Below, piece after piece: positions 1-12,807 of a DNA stretch of 64,000 nucleotides. A program made the position numbers and the translations under genes. The notes under the pieces are model-generated. The model was not told where the DNA came from. It was given only the letters and a program-made list of their open reading frames with translations, and made no database searches. The number at the start of each line of letters is the position of its first letter. Position 1 is the first letter of the stretch. The DNA is from Taeniopygia guttata (Eukaryota; Chordata; Aves; Passeriformes; Estrildidae), in NCBI RefSeq assembly GCF_048771995.1, contig NC_133026.1, forward strand, positions 94,022,501-94,086,500. Direction: 5' to 3'.

Positions 1-1315
1 TCCAAGATGCCTCAAGAGATTGATTTTGAAGACAGTCAAATCTTATAAATTAATTTTGGTTAAAATTGAAGGCATTCCAACAACTTCCAGTTAAAGATAT
101 AAAACGTAAATCAGAATCTATTTTGTACCTTGTTGGGTAACATCCCAATTCTTTTACCAAACCCTGTAGTACTAGGGAAGCAACATTCATTGACAGTTAT
201 TTTTCCTCTAAATTTCAAAGTAAAGTTGTTAAAAGCAGCAGGGAAAATCATGGATGAATTAGAAGCTTGATGCAATTCCTACACACAAAGGTTTAAAACA
301 AAAAATGAAACAAATACAAGCATTCTGAATTTTGGATATAAATCCAAAACATCCTACTTCAGCCTACTGACAAAACAACCCAACCACAATTTTAAGTGAG
401 CAAACCTCTCTGTCACTACCAACTACCCACACCAACAGCTCTCATCCTCTTCTTCTCATGGTCACCAAAGTAGAGTTAACTTTTTTGCCATGTTGTTCTA
501 CAACTGATGGCATTTTTTAACAGTATCTTTCCCAATCTTCGGGCCAATCCTTCTAAACCATGATGATAAGGACAGACATCCCTTTTTCAGTTGGGATACT
601 GAACTTTAGGACTGCTGCTTGCCTTAGCACACTTAAACACCAATGTTTGCACCATCAGACTACTTCCCAGTAGTCACAATGCCTGCATCCTCAGAAAGGG
701 CTCAAACCACCCTGTGCGGCCAGAGGATGGGCTCAGAGTGAAGTGCCTATGGCTTGGCAGAAGTGCACTTCTTGGACGTCAAGCAATCTACAATAATGTA
801 AAATATTAAAAATGCATATCTGTAAAAGCAGCAGTTATAGGTGCCACACCTCTATGCATCTCAGTAGCTGTCATTTGGAAGTGCATTGAACAGGACTCTT
901 CACAACTCTTTGTATCTCCAAATACAATATACAATGTAAGTATGTCCTTTATACACCTTGTCTCTAAGCACAACTAAATCATTATTATAATCCCAATTAG
1001 CATACAAATATAAACACATTGCTAAAAACACATTTTATTAAGAGGAAAAGCTGGTCTTGATAGTTCTGTGTCAATTGTTAACAGCAGTCTCAGAGGAGTC
1101 CTTCTACTGCCTGTACAGAAGTCTCCCACCAGCCAACTCCATGGCAGACTTACAGGCCAGGACAGTCTTGCACAACACATCATGGGATCTGTACCAGTTG
1201 TTTAAAGGTGATGGGAGCTTTTATGAATAAAAGTAAATTGTTTCCACTACAAGTAGTTTTCTTAAATAGTAAAAAGAGAGACTATGTACTGAAGGTCAGG
1301 TTTGCAAATCTAACA

Positions 1316-1392
1316 AAATGTTAAGACAGCTGAACAAAAATGAAATGCTTCTGTTCAAAACCTCAAATGTTAAGACAGCTGAACAAAAAATG
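1316..1392. repeat. Spaced direct repeat, 26-27 bp units
   Basis: AAATGTTAAGACAGCTGAAC followed by an A-run and TG occurs at 1316-1342 and again at 1365-1392, offset 49 bp. The copies differ only by one A in the A-run. This looks like a recent local duplication. Confidence 0.9.
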
Positions 1393-2929
1393 GCAAGATA
1401 ATGTAACACATGTGTTATGTTATATATTTTTCTATAATTTTCTTGTAATTTTCTTTAAGTATATGCAAGTTTGGAAAGTTGTTATGCAGGTTCACTTTCA
1501 TTTTTCTTTACTAAAGTAAACATGGACACAAGTATACAATAGGACCAAATGGCAAAATGCAGATAGAGAAACTAAGAATAGCTGGATCTGGAACAGTCAT
1601 TTCACATGCAATTATCTCTAATCTAAACAGCTGCACCAAACATATATTTTTTGTTTGGACACATCTGTAGACATGATGTGTATAATTAATTGTTCGTTCA
1701 AAATGCAATTTCATGATGCATTGATTATTTAGATATAAAAGTTTTAATTCTCAGAGCTGACTAAAAATAGTGATTTTAATTTATTCCTGCTGCCTACAAT
1801 TACCGACAACCATGTATTTTTAAATATTTCCAGACTATAAAAATTACTAATTTTTGCCACTTGTGTTTATCTGCATTTAGACTTTGATTTGGATAAATTA
1901 AGCTCTCAAGTGTTCCTTGCTTTATGAAACTCTGCATGTTGTACACTTCAACACAAATAAATGACTTCTACCATTAGAGGTTTAAATAATGTAATGTATT
2001 TCATGCTCAGCCTGAAGCTGGATTCCAATGAAGTTGCTAATGCACGTAATGATTAAGTGTAACTCAAATACTAACTGTGTTGTTGAAAACATGACAGGCA
2101 ATAATTTGGTCTATTATATTCTGCCATTTAATTCCCTAGTACAGACATTCTCTGACACGTTATGAAGCAATGATTTACAATTATTCAAGCTGCAAAGGTC
2201 AGAAAGTGACATTATAATCATCTACACAGAGATCCCTTCTAATGCACAAAAACTAGGTAATACCACACAAAAATAGTTTTACTAGAGTAGCAACTTTCTA
2301 TTTAAGATTTCTCAGACTGCACAAATATAAATAATTAATTTACATTACAGTATGTTAAGGCATCCTTGAAAAGCTAATGTTTTTCCTGCTCCTACCAATA
2401 AATTTACAAATAAGTCTTTTTTTGCTTGCTGAAGGCAATCTTAAGAGCAGCTTTTCACAAAAAGTAGCCTGTATTAATAGTAATCAGTTAAAAAAACCTG
2501 AAAATCTGAAACATTTTTCAGAAACAACAAACAGGAGTACAGCCAATTTTTTTTTTTTTTTATGCAGCTGGTCAAAGCACATCCTTATCTATCAAGAACA
2601 AAGATCTATCAGTCACTATGCTCAATACAGGTGAGTAGTTTTGTTTAGACATTCTCCAAGCAACCAGTGTATTGAAAATACTGAACTTTATACGAATTTC
2701 TGAATTACTCTTTGCATTAACAACAGCAGCAGAAGTGAGGTTACTTCCATGCTTGGGACACTATAACTGTCCCCAAATCTTATTTATTTGAGGCTTTAAG
2801 AAATAACTGAATTTAGCAGAACATTTATCAGAACATCCTACGATATCTCCAGAATTAATCGAGAAAAGGAGTTTCAAAGCAAATAAAGAACTAAGGAGCA
2901 GAAAGTAAATAAAGATTAATACCCCCAGC

Positions 2930-3003
2930 CACCAAAAGACCAAAACAAAGCAAAAAACCCAAACAAACAAAACAACAAAAACAAACAACAACAAAAACGA
3001 AAA
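2930..3003. repeat. Low-complexity (CAAA/AAC)n tract
   Basis: Purine-rich A/C tract made of AAAC, AACAA and CAAACAAA units. Simple sequence with no coding meaning; the open frame across it on the minus strand is artefactual (Phe/Val/Leu-rich). Confidence 0.85.
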
Positions 3004-6000
3004 TACCACATCAAAAAATTACAAGAAATAACTACTCCAGCAAAATACAGAAAAAAAAGTAATCTTTTTGACCCCCTTCCAAATTCCTTTCTGTCTAGAA
3101 AGGCTTACTTTTGTTCTCAAAACACCTGACTACTATACATTAAATACTGTATGTGTAATAAACATAATAAAGTCATTACTAAAAATGCCCTTTTAATCTG
3201 TAGGAAGGTAGCAAAAAAATGTTTACGTGCACGTTTTAAATACTGAATATTTTCCTAACAATCCAAACCTACCTTATACCCATCTTCTTCAATCGATTTT
3301 TAAGTGGTCATAAAGGAGAGAGAAAAAAAAAAGAAGGAAGCAGCCACTCTTACTTGAAACATGTAACTACATACCCCAAAATTCTGTTTCTAAAAGCAAA
3401 GGCAAGAAAAAGGCAAAGGAATAACAGACATATTTTTAAATCAAACATTGCCTATAAATTCTGTTCAAAATCTCAGTTGCAGAACAATGCATTTTTCATA
3501 TCCTACCTACAAGATGAAATTTGAAAAGTGCATGATAAGCCTTTTCACAGCATTTCACCAGGCAAATGAAACAAAAATTTTAAATGCTGGGCAACCAAGA
3601 TTTGCTCACCTAACCCAGAGTGTCAGCCAATTTCAGAGTCAGACTTTCAAAAACAAAAGAAAGTCACACAGAAAATAGACATTACCCCTGAAATAATGGG
3701 ATATATTTTAAAGCCATGGGTATGGAAAAGAAAACAATTAACACACATCTGTGATAAGGCAATGAGTAGCAGACGGTTTATTCCAAATGTTAAAACATTA
3801 GCAGTGTCCAATTTCTGTGTCACGTAGTTTCTGCTGTGCAGCTGAAGAAAAACAAACCCTGAACTTCAATTAAAAAAAATAAAACAACACAGCAAAATTA
3901 CTGCCTTTTTCAACAACTAGCTGAATTATATATTGTGCACTTTATAGCATGTAAATATGAGGATCATTTGGAAAATGGAGAGCAGCAAAACCTTCCTAAA
4001 ACAACACCAAAAATATGCTTTTTGCCTTTTTTTTTTTTTGCCATTTTTAAGACCAAAATTTTGAAATAATTTGTCTTTAAAAAAACGTGGTATTTTTGAG
4101 ACCACACCATGATGTTGCACTGACATTTCACCTTTAAAAAGTGCCCAAGTAGATTCAAAAGCTTTTGAAACACAATTTATCCTCACAACTAGCAGAGGGC
4201 TTATTACTGAGAATCTAAAAGTCAGAGGATAGAATATTAACTACTGTAGAAAAGAAAACATAGTGCAGGACCTTCTGTTTGTGACAAAATTACAGAGTTA
4301 ATGTTCCTGAAAGATCACTTCACCTTTTAAAGCATGATTTTTAAAAAGGTAAAATTTATAGCAATTAAAGCTAATGAAGAAATGCAGCATGAGCTGCTTA
4401 TGTTCAGGAACTAATAGGTCCACTGAGCATTTCTAAGATTATTTAGCCATCAATGATAATGAATTGACATTGTCAGTGATGTTAATGTACCAATGCTCTA
4501 TAGTGCCACTAATCCGATAGCCAGTCCTGGCAATTTTATCTTTTTTTATGTTGCTACTTTATTTTTTTAACCAACAAGCTACCCAGTCCTTTCAATTAAA
4601 AGAGCACAAATACAGCACAGGCTATTAACACTTTTTTCTCCTCTTCCACATATAAGGTGGCATATTCATTATATGGACTATGGGTCAAACAGCTCTGGTC
4701 ATTCCTTCTTCAAATCCTGATCACTTCTTCAGGATTGTTAGCTAAAGTGCAAAAATATCTTTTCCAAATAACTCAGTGCTAGTATATGATGGTTAAAATA
4801 CATTTTTTGCGTACATTAGGTGAAATGTCATGATTATTTAAACAGAGATATAAATCAGATTTTTGTAAGCATGGGGTATTGGGGTCTATGTCTCTTCACC
4901 AGTTGTTTTGCCAAATCTAAATAATACAGCTCCATGTTGTTGATTCAAATTGACAATACACAAAAATGGAAAATAAGTACCTGCCTGGCTACCAGGTATG
5001 ACATGCCAGCAACACAGAGTAAGCAATCAGCTTAGGAAAGTAACTACCATTTAATCCAAAGTTTAAATCATTCATACATGTTTTGCTCTCTATCTTGCAT
5101 AAAACTATTGTGAATCCCAGCTGAGAATTGTGCAATTTCTGAGACACGTTCTGTCAGACATGTCAATTCTGAAGTGATAGAATAAGTTTTTGAAAAAAGT
5201 GAGGCAACATGCCAAATCCTAATAATTTTAATTCTCTTCTTTTTTTGTAAAAGATACTGTATTTGCTGCTTTGAATATTTTTTTTCCTCTCATAATGAAA
5301 TATTTAAATAATATTATGATTTTGTACTTTAAGTTAAAAGGTAATTGAACGAACAACCAATGTCAAGTTTGTGGACATCTTCTAAGGAAGAGAGTTTACC
5401 CTTTGCTAAATACTTCTGTGGATCTGTAGTTTTTAACTATCTTCCACGTCAAGTTCATGGCAATTGATAAAGCACAAACAGCAAATAAGATTTTTAAAAC
5501 AATATAAAATACCCTACCATATTCATTTTAACTATGCTTCAAAATAAGGAGTAGTACAAGTTATTCTACTACTGATATACAGTGGACTTAAGAATTGGGC
5601 TCATACATTTTTATTTCTTATTTCAAGAAGTCAGCAATTAATTTTCTTAAGAGAGTAAACTCATCCAAAGTATCTCATAATGACACATGCAAAATTATGA
5701 GAAAAACAGAGAGATGAATCAGTGAAAATCACTCGGCTACATCTTCAGCTGAAGATTCACTTGTCTTCTAAAATGTGTAACTCGTTTTGTCCTGCAGTAG
5801 ATTGATACACTAAGGCTAAAAAACCTCCTCCTACTGAATATTATCCCCAACCTCACACCACACCATGCATGTGTGCACAGCACCATCTAATTGAACCTGT
5901 GCTCTTCTACACATTAGCCATAAGACTGCTATAGCAGGTTACATAGGTTTGCGTAAAATGTTTTTATATGATGCATATATTATTTAATTTCTTCAGCATA

Positions 6001-6781
6001 ATAACATTAAAATATATTTTTAATCAGAACTAGGGTATTAAAATCCAACTTTGAATGTCCTATGATGTACCATATATGCCATGGCATTTTAAAACCTTTT
6101 AAACATTTCTGCTAAATTAATTAGTTTTGCATTAAGTAGTCTCAATGCCTCCTATTAAATGCAACACATTTGAAGGACAATTAAACGTTACGAACGATCC
6201 TTCTAAGGAAATAACGATTGTTAAAAGAAAAACAAGATTTTTTTGGGTAACAAACAGGAACACAAGAATACGTAAAATACTTCAATTTATTTTAAAAGTC
6301 TTATGCCTGCAATATTTTAGATCCGTTTGTTTGAAAAATCTGTCTTCTGTTTTGTTTTCATAAAGAATGAAAACCCTAATGGAGTCCCAAAATCTGTTAA
6401 TGGTACTAAAATTATAACAGTATAGCATAAGAAAAAACCCCACACAGTAAAGTCTATATTATATATTTTTTATGTCTTTAAATGGAATTTACAGTTCTCC
6501 CTGGCAATGTGAATGAACATCCTATAATTTAGTCAATTTACAGATTACAGGTTCAAATTGACCTTGTAGCCCATAAAATTGCTCATCTTCAGTGCAGGAT
6601 TAGAAGTGGGAAAAGAATGTCATAACTGTATTTAAGGAATTTACCATAACAATGGAAAGGAGGATATGCATGCATAATTTTAGCCACTCTTGCTCACATC
6701 ACAGTTTTCAATTCTGAAACAATGCATATTCTGTGCTCTTCTCCTGGTTAACCATGGTGGGGACTGTTTCAATTTACTCAC

Positions 6782-6896
6782 CCACAGACATGACACTTGT
6801 ATTCCCTCATCCCAAGGTGCCTCTTGACATGGTTTCTGGCATCTCCAAGCTGAGCTGTTGCAAAGTGGCATATCTTGCACTTGAATGGCTTTGATC
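6782..6896 (-). CDS. ZNF407: ZNF407 exon 3 (C2H2 finger exon)
   Basis: A 115-nt exon flanked by a TTACTTAG acceptor (ending at 6897) and a perfect GTGAGT donor (starting at 6781). Exon 2 leaves one base (G), which joins the first GA here to make Gly, so the phase is kept. The peptide begins GSKPFKCKICHF, carries one whole finger (C-x2-C-x12-H-x3-H, ending NHVKRH) and starts the next (YKCHVCG). This is a near-identical match to what I recall of the human ZNF407 region after its giant exon, where these fingers join the C-terminal finger array. It ends in phase 2, so the next exon must supply one base to finish a Gly codon. I looked for that exon in 1-6781 and did not find it. Confidence 0.95.
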
Positions 6897-8794
6897 CTAA
6901 GTAAAATTTAGCATAAGATATGAGCTGAATTAGAATAAAATATCACCCATGGTTAAAGAAATAAAAATTCCTGAGGAAAAAATAACCTTTTTAAAACCCA
7001 TCCCACATTTAACCTGTTTGAGATTTTTGCCTAATAAGAAAACTGTCTTGTACATAAATTTACAACTCCCAGGACACAGACAGTATATTCTATACATTAT
7101 AATATTCTATACATTACTCATTAAAGTTTCCTCAAGTTCAAGATCACAGAAAATACTCTCTTAACTTTTAATCTGTTATTTTTCTTGTCTTTAAAAATCC
7201 ACAAAATATATTAAAATTACCAGAAAATACAATACATAATGTTTCAACAAGATGGCAAAAGTTGTACTATGCCTTTCCCAATGGCCAAATGCTAAAACTC
7301 AGGTAATGGTCTTAAAGTGGACTGGTATTGGTATAACCTGCAAAACATTCTTTTTTTTAAGCAAATATTTTTAAAGTAAAATAATGTTACAAGTCTTCCA
7401 ACTTTGAATAGATTTCACATTAGCATTGGTATTTCAGATTTGTTCTGTCACACACAGCAAATGATTCATCACCTAGCTATTGTAATGGCATGCAATGTAT
7501 GAATATACAGTGGATAAAATATTATGCCTTTTTGACTGTTTTATGGTCAAGAATTTATGATTATTCTGCAAACCAGAAGTATTGACATTTTGGCTATTAT
7601 TTATTTCAAGAAAAAACTTTAATATTAAATGTCTGCAGCAGACCAAAGAACTCTGAAATTATTTCTCCAAAGAAAAAGCATCAACCGATTTCTTGTACCA
7701 CATCAGTTCAGCAAAAAGTCAAATTATTTGTCTATCTTAATTAATAGTGATCATCTCTCAAGACGGAAAACCCATCTTTTTTACTGGCATAGTTAAATTT
7801 GGCAAGTGTCAGTCCCCAGGTTATTACGCAGCAACATCATTCTAGAAGCACTTTCCAATTTTCTGACCACTAAATCCTTAAATCAATAAATCAAAATCAG
7901 AGAACTGCAGTTAAAAGTAAGTACAATATGGTCAAAGAGTCTCCATATTATGTTTAGTATATGTTTTGTGAAGTACTTCTTCCAATACAGTTAAGCATAA
8001 TATGAAATATGTGATCTTTAATAAATATACATAAAGAGCTCTGATAAGAGAATTGTTGCACTATATCATATTTGATCAATGAACCTTTTTACTTTGCCCT
8101 TGAAAACAGAATATCCTCCAAGAATCCACTGGTGAAATTGAGGATCTTAGTAAAAAATTTTAGAGTCTTAAATTTCAATTTAATTCCTAAAAGCTAACGA
8201 AAAATGAAGCATTTAATTTTAATCTTCTAACTGAAATAAAAAAGTCAACAGTACTAAGCACAGGCAGACAAGGTTGAATATTTCACAGTTCAATGACAAT
8301 GAAGCCAGATCTCTTAATACTTCCATTTCTACTGTTGGAAGTAGATGTAAAATATATTTAGCACCTCAATGGTTATATCTAGTCAGCTTTATATGTTTAA
8401 ATGTCAAAAGCAGGTTCAGACTGCAGCTCACAGCAATCACATTCTATCCATCACACTGAAAAAAAACCCCAGTTTATTTAAATGATCCTGATAAAACTGA
8501 ATTAATCATTAATTTGGTGACATTTCAAATCAACACTGCATTCTACAAAGAGACCAGTGCAAATAAAAAAAAAAAGCCAAAGTTATCTTTGCATTAAAAG
8601 ACCACTAAAAGTTGATGTTTTAACTTGTGATCTTCAGCTGGACAATTAATAACACAAGGCCACAGGTGAAGAGGATTTTTTTAAAATCTATTGGTGTTTA
8701 TACTGCTCTTTTTTCTCAACGAATTCAAATACCATGTGGATTCTATCCTATGTTCCCTTAGTTTCTGTCCTACTGATTAAATTGTAAATTCATT

Positions 8795-8955
8795 CCTCAT
8801 TCTGTTACTGCAGGTGTCCCACAGGGCTTCCATACAAGACCTTTGCTGTTTTCCATTTACATGACTCCTTTGTGAAGAACTCGGAGTTCAGACCAATCGT
8901 GACTACAGTGTGCTGACAATACAGAAATGTATTATTCTGTTGACTGCTCTCATCC
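8795..8955 (+). mobile_element. Ancient L2-like LINE reverse-transcriptase relic
   Basis: The plus-strand translation reads GVPQGFHTRPLLFSIYM and then, after two stops, CADNTEMYYSV. These align with the RT core GVPQGS..GPLLF.IYM and the catalytic YADDTQLY block typical of L2-type LINEs, and differ from the CR1 form (FADDTKL). Stops and the change of the catalytic Asp pair to Asp-Asn show it is dead and old. Only about 160 bp is recognisable. Confidence 0.6.
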
Positions 8956-9418
8956 AAAAATCACTGAGGCCTTGAGGGCTTTTGATTTTTTTTCTCAGAT
9001 CCAGAGCTGAATATCTGTTAACATCTCCATTTAAACTCCATGAAAATTCAAGTGCTGGCAGGCTCCAGTCAGTACTTATCACCTGAAACAAAAGCAGTGT
9101 ATCTCCCTTTTAGGCTGCTGGTGCCAAATTTGTTCCAGTATGTTCTTGGATGGAACAACCCAGAATTTTATACTAAAAATGAAGACATTAGACTACAATT
9201 TAAATTAATGGTAGAAAAAAAAAGAATTGTATTTGCCATAAAGCTGTCTGAAACAATGTAAAACATTTAACCATTTCTTAACCATACTTATCACCAACTT
9301 CAGTGATTCTCTTACACTGTTTTAAATTGTGATACTACTGGATTCACGTATGGTTTTAAGTTCTCAGAAAAAAATGAGAAAAATACTTTCACTATGACAT
9401 CATTTCAACCAAATGACT

Positions 9419-9660
9419 CAAAAAAAAAAAAAAAAAAAAAAGCCAAAAAAAGGCAAAAAGTCTACCAAACTACTTTTCCCACAAGTTAAGGCACAGAAAA
9501 CAAATGTATGTTTTCTTAAGGTAGCAGAAAACAATAAGGCTCTTAAGAATTGGGAGAACACCAAACCAACCAACCAATAAAAAACAAAACAAAAACAGAA
9601 CAACAACAAAACAAACAAACAAAAACCAACACCACCACACCAAACAGAAAAAAATACTAA
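9419..9660. repeat. Poly-A run and AAC/CAAA-rich low-complexity tract
   Basis: An A-run of about 23 nt starts near 9419. After a short unique stretch, AACCAACCAACC, AAACAAAAC and CACCACCACAC units run to about 9660. Simple sequence. Confidence 0.8.
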
Positions 9661-12600
9661 ATTTAAGAGTTCACGTCAGGCAGACATAAACCGTTCCACT
9701 GTTTTGTAAAAAAAGACCTGAGTCCATAATCCTAGCTTTACATTAGGACAGTAAAGACCCAAAGCTATAAGAAAAAATTCACTGGCACAGCTTTAGGCCA
9801 ACCAAACGCAACATCACCTGCACCTGTAGACATTGCTTTGCTCCCAGCTCAAGCCCAATACAAAGTGAGCAGAACCATATAAAATGTCATCATACCATTT
9901 CCTCCTGTGTTTAGGACATGGGGAGTAATACAGCATACTTGCACTGGGCACAACTGTCACTAACTGAGAAGTCTGATGAGAAAAGAAACAAAGATGATAC
10001 GGTTGCAGGTGATTTTTCCTCAGATGTTGATTTTTAATTAAGTTTATGGGACCTCCGTCAATTGCAAACTAAAAAGTCTTCCACCTCTACTACTCCTTTT
10101 ATTTTTCTCTACACTTCCTCATTTTCACCTGTCAACATGTGATGGATTTACTTGTTAGGTCCTCTATAGCAATGCTTTCCTTTCATTTGCAATGTGAAAA
10201 TCTCCTACATTATTTAATAATATTTTTAAACATTATTTTTCTATTAATGGAAATTATTGTATCTGTATGCAACTTTCTCTTCCCTTCCCTCCACCACCTC
10301 AAATCATCACTGATTACTCAATAAAAAAAATGAATGGAGTTGGTGATGGTTACACATGCATACACATGTATAAAAACCTATTTATGCACATCCAGATGCT
10401 GATGAAAGATTTTTTTTAAAGCATATAATCAGAACAATAAACGGGAAAATGTGTGGCTGTGCTCTTGTGCACCTGTTGTTACCCTGGAAGAGGTCAGAAG
10501 CTGGAGATAGTGGCCTTTGCCTCACCAATGTTACAAGAAGTGTACATACAGTTGGTGCAGTAGGTCATTTCCCTCTGCTACCGCTCCAAATAACCTAAAC
10601 ATATTTGTTTGTTATTAAACTGCATCCACTGTGATACAGATAGGAAGAAAAGGTTCTATAAGAAGAAAACCAGAAACAGAAAAATACAGATTGGAAGAGA
10701 AAGCCTTCTTTCCAATAAGTATTAATAAAAAACTCCACGCTACTATTTATGTGAATAAGCAAAGCATAAGAAAACCATGTCATTTAAAGTTGCAGTCAAA
10801 AAGAGGGCAGATAAAACTCTGTTCTGTAACCCTCCTATACTTCTACACAAAAAAATTACTTGCAACATTAAATGTATTCTTTCACTGCTTTGCATATTTA
10901 GTGCTATCCAAAAGCACAGTAAAAATATACTCGATGATAAGACCTACACACAAGATGTTAAAAAGTACACTAACTTTTACTAAATGCTACAATCAATGAG
11001 GTAACTTATGTAAGTAGGGTTGCTTTGTCATATATTGATAGTTACCTCACTTTCACATCCACATTAACTTGATTTTAAATGCAATTAATACATATAGTCA
11101 AGGAAGACTAATGGACTACATTCTGCACTTAACCTGGTGGACATTTTCAAATGGCACAAGTGACCAGTGCAAACCTATTTTGCATTGTAAACGACTAAAT
11201 AAATCTTAATGGATTAAGAATGATCAGCTATCAACACACAAGGGAAATTAAGTGCTGAAATGCCTACATTGATTATTTTAAATTATTAGCCTTACTCTGT
11301 TCTTGAATTTGTATGCTTTTAGTGAGCTTTAACACATTTACAAGACTTATTGACTATAATTACAAGAGAATTCAAGTAATGGACACATCAATTATAAGCA
11401 ACATGTCTTGACCAGACAGTTGCATAAAGAATTCTAAAGAGCTCCATTAGCATCCTCCCCCTTAGTTTTATTCAGTTTTATCTGCTGTAAGAGGGCATAT
11501 TAAGGGTTTATACAGCTGTTCTGACCATGTGAACATGAGCATCCCTCTAAAGACTTAACACTGCATTCCGAGTTGGGTATTAGCTGAAGCAATACAGATA
11601 ACTACACTATTGACAGGACAGAAGTAATGCTGAAAGTATAAAGTATGTGAGTTATTGGTATACATGAATATTGCAGTTATAGTAAAATACTTTGAAAGGT
11701 TTGAAATACAATGTCTCTGTTCCCCAAGATTAATTTTTAGGATTTGTTGTCCAGTCACGCCCTTGCCTTTTCATAAAAAAAACTTACAAAACTATTTTAG
11801 GATTATGCCAGGAATTACCATTCTTTTATGCATCTTTTTTCTTACCTTTTTGTTCTCTTCCTTGTAACCATGCACTAAGTTTCAAATACTGCATGAATTT
11901 AAACTATAGCTTCCATAATAAGCCATTATTTAAAAGTACAGTAAAATAAACCTTACAGTTTTAATGAAAATATGTTCATTGAAATGTGAATTTATTATTC
12001 AAATCCACTCATAAATTCAACCATGGAGACACCACTTGTCTAAGCAGAGCTCAGTGATTTAGAAAAGCTGTCTATTTAAAATAAAGAATGTATGGCAGGT
12101 TTATAGAAACATCGCAGTGAATTTTTACATAAATTTAGAACTGCAGCTTATGCATTTTTCTACAGAAATGTTTTTAAATTTTCCACTTAAAATTAAACAT
12201 AAAAATGAATTTAAAGTGTGATCAGCACAGAAACTAAATCAGATGCTACATCCCTGTGCAACACATCAGCACTGCTACCACCTTCTAAAAAGGCTGACCA
12301 ATTCCAACTGCTATAACTTATTTCTACAAAAACCTCTTGTTGTTTCTTATTGGTATTTATTTAGGAGTGATGTAATATCAAATGTCTATTCTGAAACATA
12401 ATGTAATGCTGAAAGTTTCACTTAATTGAAATGAAATAAACAATCTGGATATTAAACAACTGCACAAAAGATAAAGTTAGAAAGAACAGCTAATTGATCT
12501 CTCAAACCACCACTGCTTCATTATTTAAGAACCAACGAATGGTTACAATTTAGATTAAAAGGAAGAAAATCTCTCTATATGAAACAAAAAGCAGAAGGGT

Positions 12601-12807
12601 GACTGTACTTGAAATGTTCTTACAATTTCTGTCCTTTGACCACTGTATTTTCATACCCTTTTAGATAACTTCGAATTTCATCAAGGGCTTATCAGGCAAT
12701 AAAAATACCAGTTCCTAAGATATATAAAAGGGCTTAACAAGCAGAAAAAGACAATGGTATAATTCACTGTTTGACAGAGACCAGTTGCAACAACAGCGTT
12801 TCCATAC

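Larger units (their letters stand above)
1..6781 (-). other. ZNF407: ZNF407 intron 3 (start of it; continues off the left edge)
   Basis: AT-rich sequence with no finger-coding exon that I can find on the minus strand. It holds a spaced direct repeat at 1316-1392 and an AAC/CAAA-rich low-complexity tract at 2930-3000. The short open frames on either strand show no recognisable domains, and I see no LINE or LTR with confidence. Confidence 0.7.
6897..12807 (-). other. ZNF407: ZNF407 intron 2
   Basis: About 5.9 kb, bounded by the exon 2 donor (GTATGG at 12807) and the exon 3 acceptor. It is AT-rich. It contains an ancient LINE reverse-transcriptase relic near 8810-8950, a 23-nt A-run at 9419-9441 and an AAC-rich tract at 9560-9650. 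No other coding signal was recognised. Confidence 0.85.

Noticed and set aside
10631..10999. 122-codon plus-strand frame in intron 2
   Set aside because: Lys/Ile-rich, AT-driven open frame overlapped by another frame; no domain.
12764..12807. Extension of the 1.6-kb-codon frame past 12808 to a stop at 12764
   Set aside because: A good donor (ACACAG then GTATGG) lies at 12808/12807 and exon 3 joins in phase; the last residues are intron read-through.
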